Shown here: piece after piece, positions 7,074 to 15,617 of the stretch
Layout: each line of letters starts with the position of its first letter
Numbering within the stretch: the stretch's first letter is position 1
Origin: SAR86 cluster bacterium
GTDB lineage: Bacteria > Pseudomonadota > Gammaproteobacteria > Magnimaribacterales > D2472
Length of the DNA stretch: 17,950 bases
Direction of reading: 5' to 3'
Assembly: GCA_016779285.1 (NCBI GenBank)
Contig: JADHNV010000015.1
Span: 1-17,950 of the forward strand
Program-made: the position numbers and the translations under genes
Notes under the pieces: model-generated
The model's database searches: none
What the model saw: only the letters and a program-made list of their open reading frames with translations
What the model was told of the DNA's origin: nothing

Positions 7074-8406
7074 AAATACAAAAGATCTTTTAACATCTTT
7101 GAACATTGATGCTGAGTCAGATTTGCCAATTAAAAATTTTCAGATTGACTCTAGAAAAGTTACAAAAAATTCAGTTTTTTTTGGGTTAACTGGATCTAAT
7201 GAAAATGGCAGTGTTTATGCTGAAGCGGCGATAAAGAAAGGGGCATCTCTTGCAATTATAAAAGAGAACAAAATCTTTGATTCAGTCAGCCAATCATCAA
7301 AAATGATCCATGTGAAAAGTCCTGAAAAATGCCTTATTGAAGCTGCAAAGATCGCAATGTCGAGATACAAGGGAAATATTATTGGGATCACGGGCAGCAA
7401 TGGTAAAACTACTACAAAAAATATTTTGAATAATTGCATAAAAAATAGCTATGCAACTTTTCAAAACTACAATAATGAAATTGGTTTACCCCTTTGTGCT
7501 TTAGAGCTGGATTCAAGAAATAGCACGGCTATTTTTGAGATGGGGGCAGCCAAGCCAGGAGACATCGACCTTCTATCTAAAATAATTAAGCCACATACCG
7601 GCATCATTACTCATATCGGTTACTCACACTTAGATGGATTAAATTCAGTCAAAGGAGTGCTAAAGGTAAAATCAGAATTAATTAGTAATATAAAAAAAGA
7701 TGGTGTAGCAATTGTCCCAGATTGTAAATATCTTAATTACTGGAAAAAAATAAGAGGAGATATTGTTTTTTATACATTTGGCGATCAACCCTCTGCGTCT
7801 TATTTCCCAAGTCAAATCAGGATGACAAAACAAGGCTTATCATTTTTTATTGAATCTACTCATTTAAGCAAAAGAGTTCTTGTCAAAACAAAGCTTTTAG
7901 GAAAGCACAATATATTAAATATTCTTGCTTCATTTGCAGCGATTCATGCTGCTGGATTAAATATAAAGGAATTTGTAAATGGATTGAGAGATCTTTCAAA
8001 CTCGCCACAGCGCTTAAACCTTAAAACTTGGGTAAGGCAGTCACGGCTCATTGATGATACTTATAATGCGAATCCTGATTCTATGAAGGCTGCAATAGAC
8101 GTGCTATGTCAACTGCAAGGTGTGAAAATTGCAGTTCTTGGAGATATGGCAGAGCTGGGTAGATATAGAAAAAAACTACACATTGATTTGGGAGACTATG
8201 CCAAAATGAAGGGGATAGATTTGTTGATTGGATATGGAGATTTGATTCAATATTCCATCTCTGCATTTGGCAATAATGGGCATTTCTTTAAAAATAAAAT
8301 CGAATTAGTAGATTTTTTAAAAAATAAGATAGTAGGAAAAGAGAATATTTTACTCAAAGGTTCAAGATCAATGAAAATGGAAGAAATTCTAGGTTTATGG
8401 AAATAA
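7060..8406 (+). CDS. murF: UDP-MurNAc-tripeptide:D-alanyl-D-alanine ligase MurF
   Basis: MurF completes the cytoplasmic precursor by joining D-Ala-D-Ala, made by the Ddl encoded downstream, to UDP-MurNAc-tripeptide. Motifs in 448 residues are DSRKV (30-34), the ATP loop TGSNGKTTT (111-119), NNEIGLPL (138-145), the EMGA segment, HIGYSHL in the centre, a lysine-rich VLKVKSELI stretch that should hold the carbamylated lysine, GKHNILN, and the C-terminal-domain motif DDTYNANPDSM. These separate it from MurC, MurD and MurE. The ATG lies inside the end of murE (14-base overlap) and has no Shine-Dalgarno sequence. mraY begins one base after the stop codon. Confidence 0.97.
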   Translation: MKLIKNTKDLLTSLNIDAESDLPIKNFQIDSRKVTKNSVFFGLTGSNENGSVYAEAAIKKGASLAIIKENKIFDSVSQSSKMIHVKSPEKCLIEAAKIAMSRYKGNIIGITGSNGKTTTKNILNNCIKNSYATFQNYNNEIGLPLCALELDSRNSTAIFEMGAAKPGDIDLLSKIIKPHTGIITHIGYSHLDGLNSVKGVLKVKSELISNIKKDGVAIVPDCKYLNYWKKIRGDIVFYTFGDQPSASYFPSQIRMTKQGLSFFIESTHLSKRVLVKTKLLGKHNILNILASFAAIHAAGLNIKEFVNGLRDLSNSPQRLNLKTWVRQSRLIDDTYNANPDSMKAAIDVLCQLQGVKIAVLGDMAELGRYRKKLHIDLGDYAKMKGIDLLIGYGDLIQYSISAFGNNGHFFKNKIELVDFLKNKIVGKENILLKGSRSMKMEEILGLWK

Positions 8407-8407
8407 G

Positions 8408-9493
8408 ATGATTGAAATTTTAGGCACTTGGTTAATGACATATGACTCTGGCTTTGATGTCCTGCGATATTTGACTGTTAGGACAATTGGAGGAACTCTT
8501 ACAGCGCTTATGCTATCCATTATCCTTGGACCGATTTTAATTAGATTTTTAGCACACATTCAGTTTTCACAATCAATTAGGGGAGATGGACCTAAATCTC
8601 ATCTTACAAAATCAGGAACTCCAACAATGGGAGGTTTGATTATTATTTCCTCATTAATTATCTCTACATTGCTATGGTCAGATTTTCAAAATCCGTATAT
8701 TTGGATTTTAATTTTCATTACTATTTCTTTCAGCGCTATAGGCTTTCTTGATGATTGGTTAAAAATTAAGAAAAAAAATTCAAAAGGCTTAAAAGGAAAA
8801 TATAAGCTTATTCTGCAAACTATTTTTTCTTTGATAGCAATGCTTTTTATGTTGCAAGTTTCATCAGATGGAAATGAGCAGATTTTTATTTTGCCTTTCA
8901 ATAAAGAATACATATTTACAATTTCACCCATCATATTTCTACTCATAAGTATTTTTGTAATTGTAGGCTCATCCAATGCTGTCAATCTTACTGATGGTCT
9001 AGATGGACTAGCAATTCTTCCTTCTGTGTTAATTGCTGGCGGCCTTGGTTTAATTGCATATGCATCTGGAAATTTAATTATTTCTAATTACCTATTCATT
9101 CCATTTAACCCCCTTAGTGGAGAATTGATTGTTTTTTGCGGAGCATTAATTGGAGCCGGGATAGGCTTTCTTTGGTACAACACATATCCTGCGCAGATTT
9201 TTATGGGAGATCTAGGATCTTTAACGCTTGGAGGAGTATTGGGCACACTCGCAGTATTGGTAAGACATGAAATCATTTTTGCAATTATGGCAGGAGTTTT
9301 TGTAATGGAAACTTTGAGCGTAATTATTCAAGTGGGTTCATATAAGTTGAGGGGCAAAAGAGTTTTTTTAATGGCACCAATTCATCATCATTTTGAATTA
9401 AAGGGTTGGGCTGAGCCAAAAGTAATTGTTCGATTTTGGATTATTACTTTCGTGCTTGTTTTATTTGCCTTAGCAACATTGAAGTTAAGATAA
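8408..9493 (+). CDS. mraY: Phospho-MurNAc-pentapeptide transferase MraY
   Basis: MraY transfers phospho-MurNAc-pentapeptide from UDP to undecaprenyl phosphate, making lipid I on the inner face of the inner membrane. The 361 residues match E. coli MraY (360) almost end to end, with about ten membrane helices. Catalytic and signature residues are all present: DGPKSHLTKSGTPTMGG (60-76), D115-D116 in GFLDDW, NLTDGLDGLA (193-202), D268 in FMGDLGS, and MAPIHHHFE (322-330). The C-terminal segment resembles the E. coli ending closely. One base separates it from the murF stop; a weak GGAAATAAG lies upstream. This is one of the most conserved genes of the window. Confidence 0.98.
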   Translation: MIEILGTWLMTYDSGFDVLRYLTVRTIGGTLTALMLSIILGPILIRFLAHIQFSQSIRGDGPKSHLTKSGTPTMGGLIIISSLIISTLLWSDFQNPYIWILIFITISFSAIGFLDDWLKIKKKNSKGLKGKYKLILQTIFSLIAMLFMLQVSSDGNEQIFILPFNKEYIFTISPIIFLLISIFVIVGSSNAVNLTDGLDGLAILPSVLIAGGLGLIAYASGNLIISNYLFIPFNPLSGELIVFCGALIGAGIGFLWYNTYPAQIFMGDLGSLTLGGVLGTLAVLVRHEIIFAIMAGVFVMETLSVIIQVGSYKLRGKRVFLMAPIHHHFELKGWAEPKVIVRFWIITFVLVLFALATLKLR

Positions 9494-9499
9494 GTTTTG

Positions 9500-10564
9500 A
9501 TGAAATCTCTTATTTTTGGTTATGGAATCACGGGCCAATCTATTGCAAGATATTTAACCAAGCATGACATTGCCTTTGATATTTATGATCAAAATCTCAA
9601 AGGACCAAATATTAATAATCAATTACCTGATCAGGCCAAGCTAGGTTCTTATGAAATGATTTATTTGAGCCCAGGAATTAATCTAAAAAAGATTTATACA
9701 AAGGGAGAATTTAATAACATACCTTATTTAACAGATTTAGATATTTTTTTTCAAGAGGATAATTCCTACAAAATTGGAATCACTGGCACAAATGGAAAAA
9801 GCAGTTGCTGTTATCATCTGCATCAGTTACTAGAAGACTCTCAAGTGATTGGAAATTTTGGCAACCCTGTTTTAGATAACATCAACAACTGCTCGCATTC
9901 AATCATTGAACTCTCTAGCTTTCAATTAGAAAAGGTTAAGGATGTAAAGTTAGATTTCGGAGTTCTCTTAAACATTGCACCTGACCACATTGATCATCAT
10001 GAAACTTTTGAAGAGTATGTAAGGATAAAAAATAGAATCAAAGAATCAATAATATCAACAGAAGAATCAGACCCAAAAAAATTATGGTCAATGATTTCTG
10101 GAAGGCAGCTAGATGAAGTACAAGATATTGTATTAAAGGAATTACCTCATAGACGTCAACATGTGCTAACAAAGGATAAGCTAGTTTTCATAAATGATTC
10201 AAAGGCAACTAATCTAAGCGCGCTGAAATTTGCTCTAAATGCAATGTCTAGTCCCTATGTATTGATTCTTTGTGGAGACCCTAATAAAGAGCAATATAAC
10301 AGTTATAAAATTAATGGCCCAACCAAAGTGTATATTTTTGGTAAACATGCAAAGGAAATTTCTAGAAAAGTATCTCACCCAAAAAAAATTTTATTTTGTA
10401 ATGAAGGCTTAGCATCAGTAATGAATCAAATTTTTAACGATACATATAATTGCAGGACTCATGTACTTTTTTCACCTGGCCATCCAAGCGGTCAAGATTA
10501 TAAGAATTTCGAAGAACGCGGAGATCATTTTATAAAATTAGTATTGCACTCAGATGATCGATAG
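9500..10564 (+). CDS. murD: UDP-MurNAc-L-alanine:D-glutamate ligase MurD, internally shortened
   Basis: MurD adds D-glutamate to UDP-MurNAc-L-Ala. I chose ATG 9500 over the adjacent in-frame TTG 9497. Visible motifs are the N-terminal FGYGITGQS (6-14), SPGI (57-60), the ATP loop GTNGKSS (96-102), ELSSFQLE (137-144), NIAPDHIDHH (158-167), K177 (aligned by position with the carbamylated lysine of E. coli MurD), LPHRRQHV (215-222), NDSKATN (232-238), GGD-like CGDPNKE and the C-terminal SPGHPSGQDYKNFEERG. The protein has only 354 residues against about 438 in E. coli. The loss lies between K177 and LPHR, 40 residues apart here and about 103 in E. coli, and removes the central-domain strands and the conserved G-x-H-N-x-x-N helix. 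There is no frameshift. It overlaps ftsW by 11 bases. Identity is firm; full activity is uncertain. Confidence 0.93.
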   Translation: MKSLIFGYGITGQSIARYLTKHDIAFDIYDQNLKGPNINNQLPDQAKLGSYEMIYLSPGINLKKIYTKGEFNNIPYLTDLDIFFQEDNSYKIGITGTNGKSSCCYHLHQLLEDSQVIGNFGNPVLDNINNCSHSIIELSSFQLEKVKDVKLDFGVLLNIAPDHIDHHETFEEYVRIKNRIKESIISTEESDPKKLWSMISGRQLDEVQDIVLKELPHRRQHVLTKDKLVFINDSKATNLSALKFALNAMSSPYVLILCGDPNKEQYNSYKINGPTKVYIFGKHAKEISRKVSHPKKILFCNEGLASVMNQIFNDTYNCRTHVLFSPGHPSGQDYKNFEERGDHFIKLVLHSDDR

Positions 10565-11660
10565 AGAAAATATATTAATTGTTCTTCCATTTTTTTCTCT
10601 TCTATTTATAGGTTTGGTAATGGTCACATCATCAAGCGTCTATGTGTCCGAAGATCTTTATGGCACACCTTTTTATTTTGCTTTTAGACAAGTAATTTTT
10701 TTGATTATTGGTATCTTTGCCATGTGTATTGCTTTAAGCATACCTTCAAATTTATTTTTTACATTAGATTGGATAATTCTAATTGGTTCTTTGCTATTGC
10801 TTATTGCTCTTTTTTTTCCGGGAGTGGGCACGGAGGTCAATGGAAGCTTAAGATGGATTAGGATAGGTCCAATTAATATTCAACCATCTGAAGTAAGTAA
10901 GCTAGCTTTGTTGATATATATTTCTGGATATTGTGTCAGGAGGCTTGGTGAGATCAATACTTCGCTAGGGTTTTTTAGGCCTTTGATTGTTTTAGCTTTA
11001 TTCGGATTATTAATTATGTCTCAACCTGATCTTGGATCAACCTTAGTGGTTGGAGCTTTGGTGATTATTGTATTATTTTATGCAGGGATTTCATTTTTGC
11101 AATTTTCATTATTAATTTTACTAATGGTTAGCTTGGCAGCCATAGCAGTCTATTTAGAGCCCTATAGATATATAAGATTTATTTCATTTACTGAACCATT
11201 TGAACATTTCTATGGGCCTGGGTGGCAGCTTTCAAATGCTCTGCTTGGAATTGGTCGGGGGGATTTGCTCGGCGTTGGTTTGGGGAATAGTCTTCAAAAA
11301 AATTTATACCTGCCAGAGCCTCACACTGATTTTATTTTTGCAGTAATTGTTGAAGAATTTGGTTTGATTGGTGGACTGTTAGTAATTTCTTTGTTTATAT
11401 CATTAATTTTTGGCATCATTCAAACCTCTATCAAGACGCTTGAGCTTGGTAAATTATTTCAAGGATTGATTGCTTTTGGCGCAGGTATTTTAATTGCAAT
11501 TCAAGTAGCATTTAATATAGGAGTTAATCTTGGAATTTTACCAACAAAAGGTTTAACGCTTCCCTTCATAAGCTATGGTGGAACAAGTTTAATTTTATTT
11601 ATGTTTTTAATCGGTATGGTTTTAAGAATTAATTTTGAAAATAAAACAATAAGGCAATGA
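10554..11660 (+). CDS. ftsW: Septal peptidoglycan glycosyltransferase FtsW (SEDS family)
   Basis: FtsW polymerises lipid II into septal glycan strands and acts with FtsI. The 368-residue protein is nearly all membrane helices (about ten). Family landmarks are GLVMVTSSS (20-28), NGSLRWIRIGPINIQPSE (96-113), SQPDLGSTLV (156-165), the large periplasmic loop with GPGWQLSNALLGIGRG (221-236), and PEPHTDFIFAVIVEE (254-268), where D259 is the expected catalytic aspartate. KGLTLPFISYGGTS (332-345) closes the signature. It is shorter than E. coli FtsW (414), mainly because the N-terminal cytoplasmic tail is about five residues long. Its position between murD and murG is the standard one and argues for FtsW rather than RodA. 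The start overlaps the murD end by 11 bases, and its stop overlaps the murG start as ATGA. Confidence 0.97.
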   Translation: MIDRENILIVLPFFSLLFIGLVMVTSSSVYVSEDLYGTPFYFAFRQVIFLIIGIFAMCIALSIPSNLFFTLDWIILIGSLLLLIALFFPGVGTEVNGSLRWIRIGPINIQPSEVSKLALLIYISGYCVRRLGEINTSLGFFRPLIVLALFGLLIMSQPDLGSTLVVGALVIIVLFYAGISFLQFSLLILLMVSLAAIAVYLEPYRYIRFISFTEPFEHFYGPGWQLSNALLGIGRGDLLGVGLGNSLQKNLYLPEPHTDFIFAVIVEEFGLIGGLLVISLFISLIFGIIQTSIKTLELGKLFQGLIAFGAGILIAIQVAFNIGVNLGILPTKGLTLPFISYGGTSLILFMFLIGMVLRINFENKTIRQ

Positions 11661-12688
11661 AATTTTTAATTTCTGCAGCAGGAACTGGGGGCCATGTCTT
11701 TCCAGCATTAGAATTTGCCAATGAGTGCATTAAAAACAATCATGAAGTTATTTGGATGGGTACAAATACTGGGATAGAAAATCGAGTGGTTCCAAAAAAT
11801 ATAAAATTTTTAACTATTCCTATGAGTGGTTTTAGGGGAAAGAATTTAATTAATAAAATCTCTTCATTGCTAGGTTTAATAGTTTCAATTTTTAAAAGTA
11901 TTTTTTATTTGTATAAAAATAATATTGATTATGTTATTTGTTTTGGAGGATATATTTCATTGCCAGTAGGTTTGTCAGCATGGATATGTAGAAAACCTCT
12001 TTTTTTACATGAGCAAAATGCAGTTATGGGCACTTCTAATAAAGTGTTACAAAAATTTTCAAAAAAAACTTTTTTAGGATTTTCTTTGAATGAACCACTT
12101 TCTAAAAAAATGATGCTAGTAGGCAACCCGATAAAACCTCCAAAAGAAATCTTTTTTCCAGATCAAAGCCATGAATCAATAAGAATTTATGTAACTGGTG
12201 GCAGCCAAGGCTCGGAATTTTTAAATCATAATATACCTCTGGCCTTGAGCGCTCTAAATACATCATTAGAGGTAAGGCATCAATCTGGAGTAGGGAAATC
12301 TTCAGGAATTAAACGTTTGTATTCGAGTAATATTTCTGTGGAGGTCGAAGAGTTTTACAATTCTCCACATGATGCAGTTTTATGGTCTGATTTTATTATC
12401 TCTAGAGCAGGCGCGCTTTCTTTGTCAGAAGCTATATCTTTAAAAAGAGGATTGCTAATGATTCCTTTACCCTCAGCAATTGATAATCATCAGCTTTTAA
12501 ATGCTGTTAATATTTTAGATTTAGGGATGGGTTTAATCCACGAAGAGTCTGACTCTATTGAATCTCTTTCTAGAAAATTAAAGGATATCCTTGATAAAAG
12601 ATTATATCTAGAGTGGGCAAGGGCGGAGAACAATTTGGATCATTTTAAAGCGGCAGGAACAATGCTAAATTCAATCTTACATGATTAA
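11657..12688 (+). CDS. murG: Lipid II synthase (undecaprenyl-PP-MurNAc-pentapeptide GlcNAc transferase) MurG
   Basis: MurG transfers GlcNAc from UDP-GlcNAc to lipid I, giving lipid II, as a peripheral protein of the inner membrane face. It has two Rossmann-like domains in 343 residues. The first has the G-loop GTGGHVFPA (9-17), FGGYISLP (96-103) and HEQNAVMGTSNK (118-129). The second has GGSQGS (181-186), SRAGALSLSE (249-258) and PLPSAIDNHQ (270-279), the UDP-GlcNAc pocket. A hydrophobic, basic stretch near 64-88 fits the known membrane-contact patch. It overlaps ftsW by four bases and murC by eight. An AAGG sits only a few bases before the start, too near to be a typical ribosome binding site. 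Confidence 0.97.
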   Translation: MKFLISAAGTGGHVFPALEFANECIKNNHEVIWMGTNTGIENRVVPKNIKFLTIPMSGFRGKNLINKISSLLGLIVSIFKSIFYLYKNNIDYVICFGGYISLPVGLSAWICRKPLFLHEQNAVMGTSNKVLQKFSKKTFLGFSLNEPLSKKMMLVGNPIKPPKEIFFPDQSHESIRIYVTGGSQGSEFLNHNIPLALSALNTSLEVRHQSGVGKSSGIKRLYSSNISVEVEEFYNSPHDAVLWSDFIISRAGALSLSEAISLKRGLLMIPLPSAIDNHQLLNAVNILDLGMGLIHEESDSIESLSRKLKDILDKRLYLEWARAENNLDHFKAAGTMLNSILHD

Positions 12689-14099
12689 AAAACACATTAC
12701 TTCTCTCGGATTTCAAAAATTTAAAAAAATTCATATGATCGGTATTGGTGGCTCTGGGATGATTGGAGTTGCAACTATTTTACAAAAACAAGGTTTTAAA
12801 GTTTCAGGTTCAGATCTTTTAATTACCGGTGAGTTGAAAGAGTTAAAAAAACTTGGTGCCAAGGTACAAATAGGTCATGAGCCTAGATTGGTAAAAAATG
12901 CAAATTTAGTTGTTGCCTCATCGGCAATATCAAGAAGAAACCCTGAGCTTGTGTATGCAAAGAAATCTGGATTAACTATTATTCCTCGAGCTGAGATGCT
13001 CGGAACTTTAATGAATCCATATCGCAGTATTGCAATTGCAGGTAGTCACGGGAAAACATCTACAACTAGCATTATTGCAAGTATCTTTAATGCAGCAAAC
13101 TTAAGTCCGACTTATGTCATTGGAGGCCAAGTGCTAAGTATTGGAAGAAGCTCTAACCTTGGGGAGGGTAATTATATTATTGTTGAGGCTGATGAAAGTG
13201 ATGGATCATTTCTCCATTTGCAACCTGATGTTGCAGTTATTACAAATATTGATAATGACCATCTAAGCTTCTATGAATCAGATCAAGAGAAACTCAATCA
13301 ATCGTTCATTAGTTTTGCTGAAAATTTACCTTTTTATGGCCATATTTTATTAAATTTAGATGATTCCAACATACGCAAAATTTCTAAGGCCATAAATAGG
13401 AGGCAAATTACCTTTGGGTTTAATTCAAAAAATAGATTTCAAATCACTGATGTAAAGCTCTCAAAGGGTTTTCAAATATTTCAATTAACAGATCACAGTA
13501 ATAAAAAAAACTATAAATTTTCTACCAATCTAAGCGGCAAACATAATCTATATAATGTTACTGCCGCTATTTGCGTTGCGATAGAAGAAAATATTTCAGT
13601 TAAAGATATTGCTAAGGGATTATCAGAATTTAGGGGTGTTGGAAGAAGATTTGAGCTTTCTAACATTTTTTTTACAGAAAAGCCCCATATCTTAATAGAT
13701 GATTATGGGCATCATCCTGCTGAAATTTTATCAACAATTCTTGCCACCAAAGAAAAGTTTCCTAGAAAAAAAATCTGCATGATTTTTGAGCCACATCGAT
13801 ATACCAGAACCCAACAGCTTTTTGATGATTTTGTGAAAGTTCTCTCAAGAGTTGATAGCTTGTTAGTCTTGGATATATATCCTGCAAGCGAGAAACCAAT
13901 TAAGGGCATTTCTTCAAAAAAACTTATATCTGAAATAGCTAAAAAGCATAAAAACGCAGAATTTATAGGAAAGTATGATCCCCTAGATTGGCTGCAAGCG
14001 AACTCTGAGAATTTTTCAATATTGATTACTCAAGGAGCTGGAACCATATCTAAATTGAATAAAAAGATTAAAAGCAAGTGGCAAAAGAAAAAATTATAG
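12681..14099 (+). CDS. murC: UDP-MurNAc:L-alanine ligase MurC
   Basis: MurC adds the first residue of the peptide stem, L-alanine, to UDP-MurNAc with ATP. The 472-residue protein (E. coli 491) shows the N-terminal UDP-binding loop IGIGGSGM (20-27), the ATP loop GSHGKTSTT (121-129), EADESDGSFL (169-178), NIDNDHLSFY (189-198), the central SGKHNLYN (285-292), GVGRRFE and the MurC-specific DDYGHHPAE. Unlike its paralogue MurD in this cluster, it retains the full central domain. The start overlaps the end of murG by eight bases with no Shine-Dalgarno sequence. The end overlaps ddl by 22 bases, the longest overlap in the window. murB, which follows murC in some bacteria, is absent here, as in E. 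coli. Confidence 0.97.
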   Translation: MIKKHITSLGFQKFKKIHMIGIGGSGMIGVATILQKQGFKVSGSDLLITGELKELKKLGAKVQIGHEPRLVKNANLVVASSAISRRNPELVYAKKSGLTIIPRAEMLGTLMNPYRSIAIAGSHGKTSTTSIIASIFNAANLSPTYVIGGQVLSIGRSSNLGEGNYIIVEADESDGSFLHLQPDVAVITNIDNDHLSFYESDQEKLNQSFISFAENLPFYGHILLNLDDSNIRKISKAINRRQITFGFNSKNRFQITDVKLSKGFQIFQLTDHSNKKNYKFSTNLSGKHNLYNVTAAICVAIEENISVKDIAKGLSEFRGVGRRFELSNIFFTEKPHILIDDYGHHPAEILSTILATKEKFPRKKICMIFEPHRYTRTQQLFDDFVKVLSRVDSLLVLDIYPASEKPIKGISSKKLISEIAKKHKNAEFIGKYDPLDWLQANSENFSILITQGAGTISKLNKKIKSKWQKKKL

Positions 14100-14989
14100 T
14101 TTTATATGGAGGCGATTCATCTGAGCGAGAAGTTTCTCTTGAGAGTGGAAAATATATATTTCAAGCATTGAAGAATTTAGGTCATGAGACACATCTTATT
14201 GATTACCCAAAAAATTTTTCAATTGAGGAGCTTGTTCAAGAAGATTTTGTTTTTATTGCCCTTCACGGAAAGGATGGGGAGTCAGGAGAGCTTCAAAGCG
14301 TCTTAGAGCAAAAGGGGATCTCTTACTCTGGAAGTGATTCTGAGGCTTGCAAAAATACTTGGAATAAAAATACATTAAAGAAAATTTTAAGAAAAAATAA
14401 CATACCAACTCCAAAATGGCTTGCTATTACATCTTTATACAACTTTCATAACAATTTAGAAGATTCTATTTTTGATCCATTGAGGCCGTTCAATGAAATT
14501 TTTTTAAAGCCAGCAGAGGATGGTTCAAGTATAGATGTTTTTAAGCTATCAAGTACCAAGGATCTCAAAAAAGCTATAACCGACAGTTTGGATCCAAGAA
14601 GACAATTTATATTTGAAGAAAGTATTGATTTCAAAGAACTCACGGTCCCTATCCTTAACGGAAAATGCTTGCCACCTGTGGAAATAATTACGACTGAATC
14701 TTTCTATAACTTTAACGCCAAGTATGTGAATGAAGATACCCAACTAAATAATTTGGTCATGTCTGATGAAAAAAAAGATGAGCTTGAGCAGATCTGTCTT
14801 AAAACTTTTGAAGTCATTGGGGGAAAGGGATGGTTAAGAGTTGACCTAATGCAAGACAGCAATCTAAACTTTTATGTTCTTGAGGTAAACACTGTTCCTG
14901 GCATGACTTCCCATAGTTTATTCCCTAAATCTGCTCAGTCTATTGGACTTTCCTTCAATGAGGTTGTTCAAAAAATTATCGATGATTAG
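14078..14989 (+). CDS. ddl: D-alanine:D-alanine ligase (DdlB type)
   Basis: Ddl joins two D-alanines for MurF and belongs to the ATP-grasp family. In 303 residues the expected active-site residues are seen: E17 in SSEREVS, HGKDGESG (63-70), K144 in FLKPAEDGSS with serines 150-151, Y216 in FNAKY, R254 and D256 in GWLRVDLM, and E269 and N271 in LEVNTVPGMTSHS. The length equals E. coli DdlB (306). The start is GTG 14078, the only non-ATG start in the cluster. It is supported by alignment of the very first residues with other Ddl proteins (KIxVLxGG) and lies within murC, overlapping it by 22 bases without a Shine-Dalgarno sequence. It overlaps ftsQ by eight bases. Confidence 0.96.
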   Translation: MAKEKIIVLYGGDSSEREVSLESGKYIFQALKNLGHETHLIDYPKNFSIEELVQEDFVFIALHGKDGESGELQSVLEQKGISYSGSDSEACKNTWNKNTLKKILRKNNIPTPKWLAITSLYNFHNNLEDSIFDPLRPFNEIFLKPAEDGSSIDVFKLSSTKDLKKAITDSLDPRRQFIFEESIDFKELTVPILNGKCLPPVEIITTESFYNFNAKYVNEDTQLNNLVMSDEKKDELEQICLKTFEVIGGKGWLRVDLMQDSNLNFYVLEVNTVPGMTSHSLFPKSAQSIGLSFNEVVQKIIDD

Positions 14990-15617
14990 CAGAAGAGAAA
15001 TCATTTTTATAATTTTAATCCCTATTTTTTTGGGCTGTTCAGGTCAAAACAACCAAAAAATTAATATAGTTTTTGATAAACCCCCAACTTTAAAAAAAGA
15101 ACAGGAATTTATTTCTAATATATCAAGCCTCGCTTTAAATAAAAATTTATCAAAATTTTTAAAAGATCAGAATTGGGTCAATTCTTTTTTAATAAAAAAA
15201 CATGCATTTGATCCTATAGAAATATTCATTGAAACTAGAGAGCCAAAATATATTTGGCGAGAAAAATTTTATTTAGATAACGATTTAAGCAAATTTTTGT
15301 ATTTTGGAGAACACCCTAATTTATTACATTTATATATGCCAATTGAAATGGTTGATGAATGGTTGAAAGTTCAAGATCAGATTTACCTGGCAGTTGAATC
15401 CTTCAGTCTTGAAATTTCATCTGTTACATACACCGAAGCAGAGGGTTGGTATTTTCAGTCTAAAAATAATTTAAGAGTAAATCTGGGATCTGAACTTTCT
15501 TCTAAAGTATTTAAAAAACTTTCGTTAACCTTAAAATATATTTTCGAAAAAAACTTAACTCCTAGTATTATTGATTTAAGATACGAAGATGGAGCAGCTT
15601 TAAATTATGGCAAATAA
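14982..15617 (+). CDS. ftsQ: Cell division protein FtsQ, short and divergent
   Basis: FtsQ is a bitopic inner-membrane protein that binds FtsL and FtsB and controls septal synthesis. The 211-residue product (E. coli 276) has a five-residue N-tail, one hydrophobic helix (about 6-18), a compact POTRA-like part (about 26-88) with NWVNSFLIKK and the IFIETREPKYIW junction, and a beta domain that ends in the family motif IDLRYEDGAALNY (197-209). NLRVNLG (163-169) is also typical. The start is ATG 14982, overlapping ddl by eight bases; an in-frame ATG at 14958 is possible and would add eight residues. The hydrophobic helix ends in FLGCSG, which resembles a lipobox with C19. The call rests on the C-terminal motif and the position between ddl and ftsA. 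It overlaps ftsA by 11 bases. Confidence 0.9.
   Translation: MISRREIIFIILIPIFLGCSGQNNQKINIVFDKPPTLKKEQEFISNISSLALNKNLSKFLKDQNWVNSFLIKKHAFDPIEIFIETREPKYIWREKFYLDNDLSKFLYFGEHPNLLHLYMPIEMVDEWLKVQDQIYLAVESFSLEISSVTYTEAEGWYFQSKNNLRVNLGSELSSKVFKKLSLTLKYIFEKNLTPSIIDLRYEDGAALNYGK

Noticed and set aside
9497..9499. murD start at TTG 9497
   Set aside because: ATG follows immediately at 9500 and gives the usual N-terminus.
12689..14077. Missing murB next to murC as an anomaly
   Set aside because: In E. coli and many other gammaproteobacteria murB lies elsewhere, so its absence here is ordinary.
14078..14099. The 22-base murC-ddl overlap as a frameshift or sequencing error
   Set aside because: Both proteins are complete: MurC ends naturally and Ddl aligns from its first residues at the GTG.
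14943..14981. Earlier ftsQ start at TTG 14943
   Set aside because: It would extend the overlap with ddl to 47 bases from a rare start codon with no ribosome binding site; ATG 14982 gives an eight-base overlap like its neighbours.
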